DNA from: CAADGY01 sp900696665
GTDB lineage: Bacteria; Acidobacteriota; Terriglobia; Bryobacterales; Bryobacteraceae
Assembly (NCBI GenBank): GCA_035063885.1
Contig: JAPSFM010000014.1
Span: 16,146 to 80,145, forward strand
Length of the DNA stretch: 64,000 bases
Reading direction: 5' to 3'
The notes beneath the pieces were generated by a model. It had not been told where the DNA came from. It searched no databases and worked only from the letters and a program-made list of their open reading frames with translations. Positions 61,501 through 64,000 of the stretch are shown here, piece by piece. A program made the translations under genes and the position numbers. Positions within the stretch are counted from its first letter, which is position 1. The number at the start of each line of letters is the position of its first letter.

Positions 61501-61831
61501 CGGCCAGATGCGGGACCGGATCAAAAGCCGCGAGCCGATTTTTGACTCCTCGGCATTCGTTCGCCCGGAGACCGGCCGCGGGTTCTATGGCAACTCCGCG
61601 CGCTATATCCTGATTGGCCCCGGCCAAATGACCTGGAACACGGTTCTATCGAAGAATTTCCCGATCGCAGAGGAGCGTGCCCGCCTACAATTCCGGTGGG
61701 AAATGTTCAATGCATTGAACCGTCCGAACTTCTACAATCCGAATACAAACCTGCAAAGCGGCGCGTTCGGCCTTGTCACCGGCGCTGACTCGGCCAGGAG
61801 CATGCTTTTCGGTTTGCGCTTGGATTATTGA
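58538..61831 (+). CDS. TonB-dependent receptor, Oar-like, with carboxypeptidase-regulatory domain
   Basis: A 1097-residue receptor; GGAGG lies 6 bases before the ATG, and a signal peptide covers residues 1-26 (ending ALGHGQ). The carboxypeptidase-regulatory domain (SILGNVTDATGATVPGAVVTI...TDDSGDYRVSGLEPGNYEVTITNQGF) precedes a plug and barrel ending MLFGLRLDY. A paralogue of the leftward 1062-residue receptor but clearly divergent in the plug. The esterase-like gene follows after 49 bases, so the two may import and process the same glycan. Confidence 0.92.
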   Translation: MKHLGNFQRVCLAPALAMCFAALGHGQATQGSILGNVTDATGATVPGAVVTIRNEGTNFTREVRTDDSGDYRVSGLEPGNYEVTITNQGFKTFKQTKVDVVANQIKRINAALEVGDVSTTVTVEGGTAQVETETATLSNVKTSRDFTELPLSIYGRGWANITNVTAGIQSQQCCAFLANGARGSGVNFTTDGIYFMNTITSSQGPNGFSGEIEFIQEVKVMTANNSAEFAQVSQFAAVSKAGTNELHGSLYWGNFNNKFSARQWQDTQKPEFTNHNMFAITNGGPVYIPRLYDGRNKTFYFFSYGGARYRVGSRTRVSLPTPAFRQGDFSSIANLVTIVDPLNGQPFANNRIPANRISPVSAALQDIIYPDPNQPGLGDYGLTENFYADPGGRYDSDVYSIRGDQKISDKNFLYSRVGLTINNKDSYPGPLKDGYGPGAWQGNHPARSVVISDTHTFSPAVVNEVKLGYSRDFGYWFDTNYGRDVLSQIGLQGISNPGNDPAIGGMPSLSFGGSVGFAGTDTWANGNFQAQNTYQLIDNISWYRGRHNLKMGFDVRWYQINDQSKPQSMRGAFSFDDQLSGFNYANFLLGYPSFATRSIARPNAYPRSSQYMFYAQDDFKVSPRVTLNYGLRYEYQTPWVEKFDRMFKFDPTRASLVTAGDTLPTDLVPAVAATLPIISAAEAGYPVRSLMKTDSNNITPRLGLAVRPFSDASTVVRLGWGLYSQMWPGSIGLGNTGGPWQSQEVFFIEGNTPAIRFPNPFLTTSEFAGLQSVRGLSPSFPTERTQQWSASFGRQIWQTAVDIAYVGTSVKNIPYTEDLNLLAPSTIPYNSARRPYQLFNSVNFVQTGGSSIYHGLTVTANRRMGDGLWYNVNYTWAKALTDTDLGNFAQGAQQNQYQRFLERADEQRHRRHQLRFSYVYELPVGRGKPLGGNIPAVANWVIGNWNVSGITTFLTGQVLSPAFSGTDPANTNQYGGRPDRIRDGNFDSGQMRDRIKSREPIFDSSAFVRPETGRGFYGNSARYILIGPGQMTWNTVLSKNFPIAEERARLQFRWEMFNALNRPNFYNPNTNLQSGAFGLVTGADSARSMLFGLRLDY

Positions 61832-61848
61832 GTAGACTGCTCTAAAGA

Positions 61849-61872
61849 GGGGCTGGACTGGTCCGGCCCCTT
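61849..61872 (+). terminator. GC hairpin after the receptor gene
   Basis: GGGGC/GCCCC and GGAC/GTCC pair across a T-G wobble and a 2-base turn, followed by only TT. It may terminate weakly or stabilise the 3' end while letting RNA polymerase reach the hydrolase gene 9 bases on. Confidence 0.5.
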
Positions 61873-61880
61873 CCATAATC

Positions 61881-63881
61881 ATGATGTTTCTACGTTGTCT
61901 TCTGTCTCTCTTCTGCGTCTCTTCGGCTTTCGCGCAAAGCTGGGGCAATGCCGAAGAGCGATACAAAGCTTTCGAGAACTACCTTGTCCGCCGTGCCATG
62001 GCGGTCACCGGCAGTTTCCCCGGCGGCATCAAGACGCTTGAGCAGTGGAAGCAGGCGAGACCCGGGGTCCGCAGGCGGTTTCTCTATGCGATGGGTCTCG
62101 ATCCGATGCCGAAGCGCACACCGCTGAATGCGCGTGTGACGGGGCAGTTCGAGCGCGATACCTACCGCGTCGAAAAGATCGTTTTTGAAAGCATGCCCGG
62201 CCTATACGTCACCGGGAACTTCTACCTGCCAAAAGACCAGTCTGGCAAACTGCCCGCCGTGCTTTACCTTTGCGGGCATTCCCCAGGGCCCTGGGGCGCC
62301 AAGGTCCGTTACCAGCACCACGGAATCTGGCTGGCGCGCCATGGCTATGCTGCGTTTCTCATCGATACGATCGAATTCGGCGAGATCCCCGGGATTCACC
62401 ACGGCACGCACGACCTCGAGATGTGGGACTGGCTCTCGCTCGGCTATACGCCGGCCGGTCCGGAAGTCTGGAATGCGATCCGCGCTCTCGATTATCTCGA
62501 GACACGCTCCGAAGTGGATGCCTCCAAGATGGCCGTGACGGGGATATCCGGTGGAGGTGCGATGACATGGTACACCGCAGCGGCAGACGACCGCGTCCAG
62601 GTAGCAGCGCCTGTTTGCGCCACCTGGACCGCCGGGCACCACACCGCCCTCGATGCCGTGCATGAGAATTGCGATTGCATCTATTTCGTTAATGCCTTTC
62701 TCGACGATCTTCCGGTAGTGGGTGCGCTGATCGCGCCGCGACCCCTGAAAATTATCAGCGCGAAACGCGATCCGTCCTTTCCTAGAGCGGGATACCACGA
62801 TGTATTCGAACGCCTCCACTTCATTTATCAGCTCTACGGCGCAGGCGAAAAAGTCACCGAATACGACCATGACGCTCCGCATTCCGACATTCTCCCTTTC
62901 CGCAAAGAAGCGAACGAATGGCTGAACAGGTGGTTGAAGAATGACAACACGCCATTCGATGAAGGGCAGATTGAGCAGGAGAAGCCGGAGGTTCTAACCG
63001 CTCTCAGCCGCCGCCCGGCGAATGCGATCAACGGACATATCCACAAAAGCTTCATAGCGGCCCCGGCCATTAACGCGCCGGCGTCGCTGAGCGCGTGGAA
63101 GATACGGCGCGCCAAAGTACTCTCGGAGTTGAAAGATAAGAGCCTGCGGGCGTTCCCAACCGGGATGGTTCCTTTCAACACGGCGAAAGCAGCCTCGAAG
63201 GATTGGGCGGCCAACTACACGGGCGCTTCTCGCATCGAGTTCACAACCGAAGAAGGTATCCGTATAACAGGCCAGTTATATGTTCCGCACGGATCCAAGC
63301 CTGAGTATCCCGGCTTGATTTATGTCAAAGGGCGCCAGGATATCGTCTACCCTATCGATTACGATTTGCTCCTTCCCGCCTGGGGCAATCATGTCGTCCT
63401 GGTCGTCCAACCGAGAGCGACGGACTACCCGATGAACAACTACAAAACCGCGACCGTAAAGCGGACTGCGGCGCTTATCGGAGCGACCATCGAATCCATG
63501 CAGCTTTGGGACATACTCCGTTCCATCGACTTCCTATTGAAGGAAAGTGGAGCGAAGATCACTGCGGTCTCGCTATATGCACGCAAGGACATGACCGTGC
63601 CCGCGCTGTATGCCGCCGCCCTGGATGAACGCGTCTCGCGTCTGATTGTGGAGGATCCGCCCTACTCCCACTGGCAGGGGCCGGCGATCCTCAATGCCCT
63701 TCGCTTTACAGATCTGCCGGAAGTGGCCGCCATGGTTGCGCCGAGAGAAATTGTCGCCTTGACGCCGCTGCCCTCCGCCTATGAGTTGACCAGAATCGTA
63801 TATGCGCTTTACGGAAAGAAGGGCGGTGTGAGACAGGCCCCTGGTTTGGCCGGCGCTCTACAGGTTTGGAAGCACCAATGA
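61881..63881 (+). CDS. Tandem alpha/beta-hydrolase (acetyl-xylan-esterase-like), second domain without catalytic serine
   Basis: A 666-residue exported protein (signal peptide to about residue 18). Residues about 85-360 are an alpha/beta-hydrolase: LYLCGHSPGPWGAK oxyanion region, nucleophile GISGGGA, a histidine in DAPHSD near residue 335, and the acid in AKRDPS. Residues about 440-665 repeat the fold: GIRITGQLYVPHG, LIYVKGRQD, then AVSLYARKDM where GxSxG should be, so no nucleophile is visible, and a C-terminal half. The second domain may bind substrate or hold the dimer. An esterase on acylated xylan or similar is a guess from the family and the adjacent receptor. Confidence 0.8.
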   Translation: MMFLRCLLSLFCVSSAFAQSWGNAEERYKAFENYLVRRAMAVTGSFPGGIKTLEQWKQARPGVRRRFLYAMGLDPMPKRTPLNARVTGQFERDTYRVEKIVFESMPGLYVTGNFYLPKDQSGKLPAVLYLCGHSPGPWGAKVRYQHHGIWLARHGYAAFLIDTIEFGEIPGIHHGTHDLEMWDWLSLGYTPAGPEVWNAIRALDYLETRSEVDASKMAVTGISGGGAMTWYTAAADDRVQVAAPVCATWTAGHHTALDAVHENCDCIYFVNAFLDDLPVVGALIAPRPLKIISAKRDPSFPRAGYHDVFERLHFIYQLYGAGEKVTEYDHDAPHSDILPFRKEANEWLNRWLKNDNTPFDEGQIEQEKPEVLTALSRRPANAINGHIHKSFIAAPAINAPASLSAWKIRRAKVLSELKDKSLRAFPTGMVPFNTAKAASKDWAANYTGASRIEFTTEEGIRITGQLYVPHGSKPEYPGLIYVKGRQDIVYPIDYDLLLPAWGNHVVLVVQPRATDYPMNNYKTATVKRTAALIGATIESMQLWDILRSIDFLLKESGAKITAVSLYARKDMTVPALYAAALDERVSRLIVEDPPYSHWQGPAILNALRFTDLPEVAAMVAPREIVALTPLPSAYELTRIVYALYGKKGGVRQAPGLAGALQVWKHQ

Positions 63882-63883
63882 GA

Positions 63884-64000
63884 TGTGGCAGCAAAGTGAG
63901 AATGTCGTGTTTGGGCAAAGTAGAAATGTCGTCTTGACAGCCCCAAGCTTTGGGGATGCAGGAAGGACAGCTACTGATGACGCAAGCCGACAGGGACCGG
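63884..64000 (+). mobile_element. Left end of an insertion sequence, cut by the window edge
   Basis: Three bases after the hydrolase stop, a near-repeat AGTGAGAATGTCGT and AGTAGAAATGTCGT (about 63895-63933) appears, the kind of terminal sequence some ISNCY/IS1202-type elements carry. It is followed by an ATG at 63977 opening MTQADRDR, the usual start of that transposase (MTQxDRDRLVALKKA...). The right end is outside the window. Exact family needs the rest of the element. Confidence 0.5.
63977..64000 (+). CDS. Transposase of the truncated insertion sequence, first 8 codons
   Basis: ATG at 63977 with GGAAGGACAG upstream reads MTQADRDR to the window edge. The beginning matches what I know of ISNCY-type integrase-like transposases, which continue with an HTH. 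With only eight codons in view, the call depends on the flanking repeats. Confidence 0.4.

Noticed and set aside
1..64000. CRISPR array
   Set aside because: No regular short repeats with unique spacers were seen on either strand.

Overview
The window is GC-rich, gene-dense chromosomal DNA that looks like an acidobacterium of the Bryobacterales/Solibacter type. This is an inference from content. It carries two Oar-like TonB-dependent receptors with an N-terminal carboxypeptidase-regulatory domain, Tat-exported aldo/keto reductases, a CxxC zinc protein of a type I associate with Solibacter, a cytochrome b fused to two c-type haem domains, an AroDE fusion and a meso-DAP-type MurE. The envelope is diderm: Tol-Pal, an Omp85 barrel and TonB receptors are all present. 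There are no rRNA genes, convincing tRNAs or CRISPR arrays.

Layout. 1-3537 (minus): a three-gene operon of an exported kinase-fold protein, an Omp85-type barrel without POTRA domains, and a second exported kinase-fold protein that runs off the left edge from a TTG start. 3693-5814 (plus): a two-gene bc-type complex, Rieske protein plus cytochrome b-cc. 5829-9189 (minus): an SDR, a decay zone (HicB-like and ABC-ATPase remnants), and an amidase with a small Tat-signal partner. 9221-11533 (minus): aroDE and deoC. 11609-16786 (minus): tolQ-tolR-tolA/tonB-tolB-pal-cpoB. 16948-18627: recN, possibly leaderless. 18637-20475: M61 peptidase. 20545-22499: Gfo/Idh/MocA oxidoreductase and a TIM-barrel isomerase, coupled by ATGA. 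22537-23065: a 52-residue HTH gene, a palindrome and a structured-RNA candidate with a strong terminator.

23065-27304: an alpha-L-fucosidase and an aldo/keto reductase, separated by an antisense group II intron (about 24408-26325). The intron sits exactly against the Shine-Dalgarno sequence of the second gene. 27447-43688 (minus): a complete-looking division and wall (dcw) operon, mraZ-rsmH-ftsL-ftsI-murE-murF-mraY-murD-ftsW-murG-murC-ftsQ-ftsA-ftsZ. It has a clear promoter and four MraZ boxes at 10-bp spacing; murB and ddl are absent.

43831-50330: pyrophosphatase, RRM protein, small membrane protein, GT2 glycosyltransferase, a second Tat-type aldo/keto reductase, a DASS transporter and a roadblock protein. 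50514-63881: a zinc-binding protein, three TonB-dependent receptors, a ROK regulator, a degenerate stretch and a tandem alpha/beta-hydrolase. The fucosidase, the sugar isomerase/oxidoreductase pair, the ROK regulator and the receptor/esterase cluster suggest polysaccharide or glycoside use. The right edge is the first part of an insertion sequence.

The best candidate for something undescribed is the kinase/Omp85/kinase operon at the left edge. The insertion site of the group II intron and the RNA candidate at about 22860-23032 come next.
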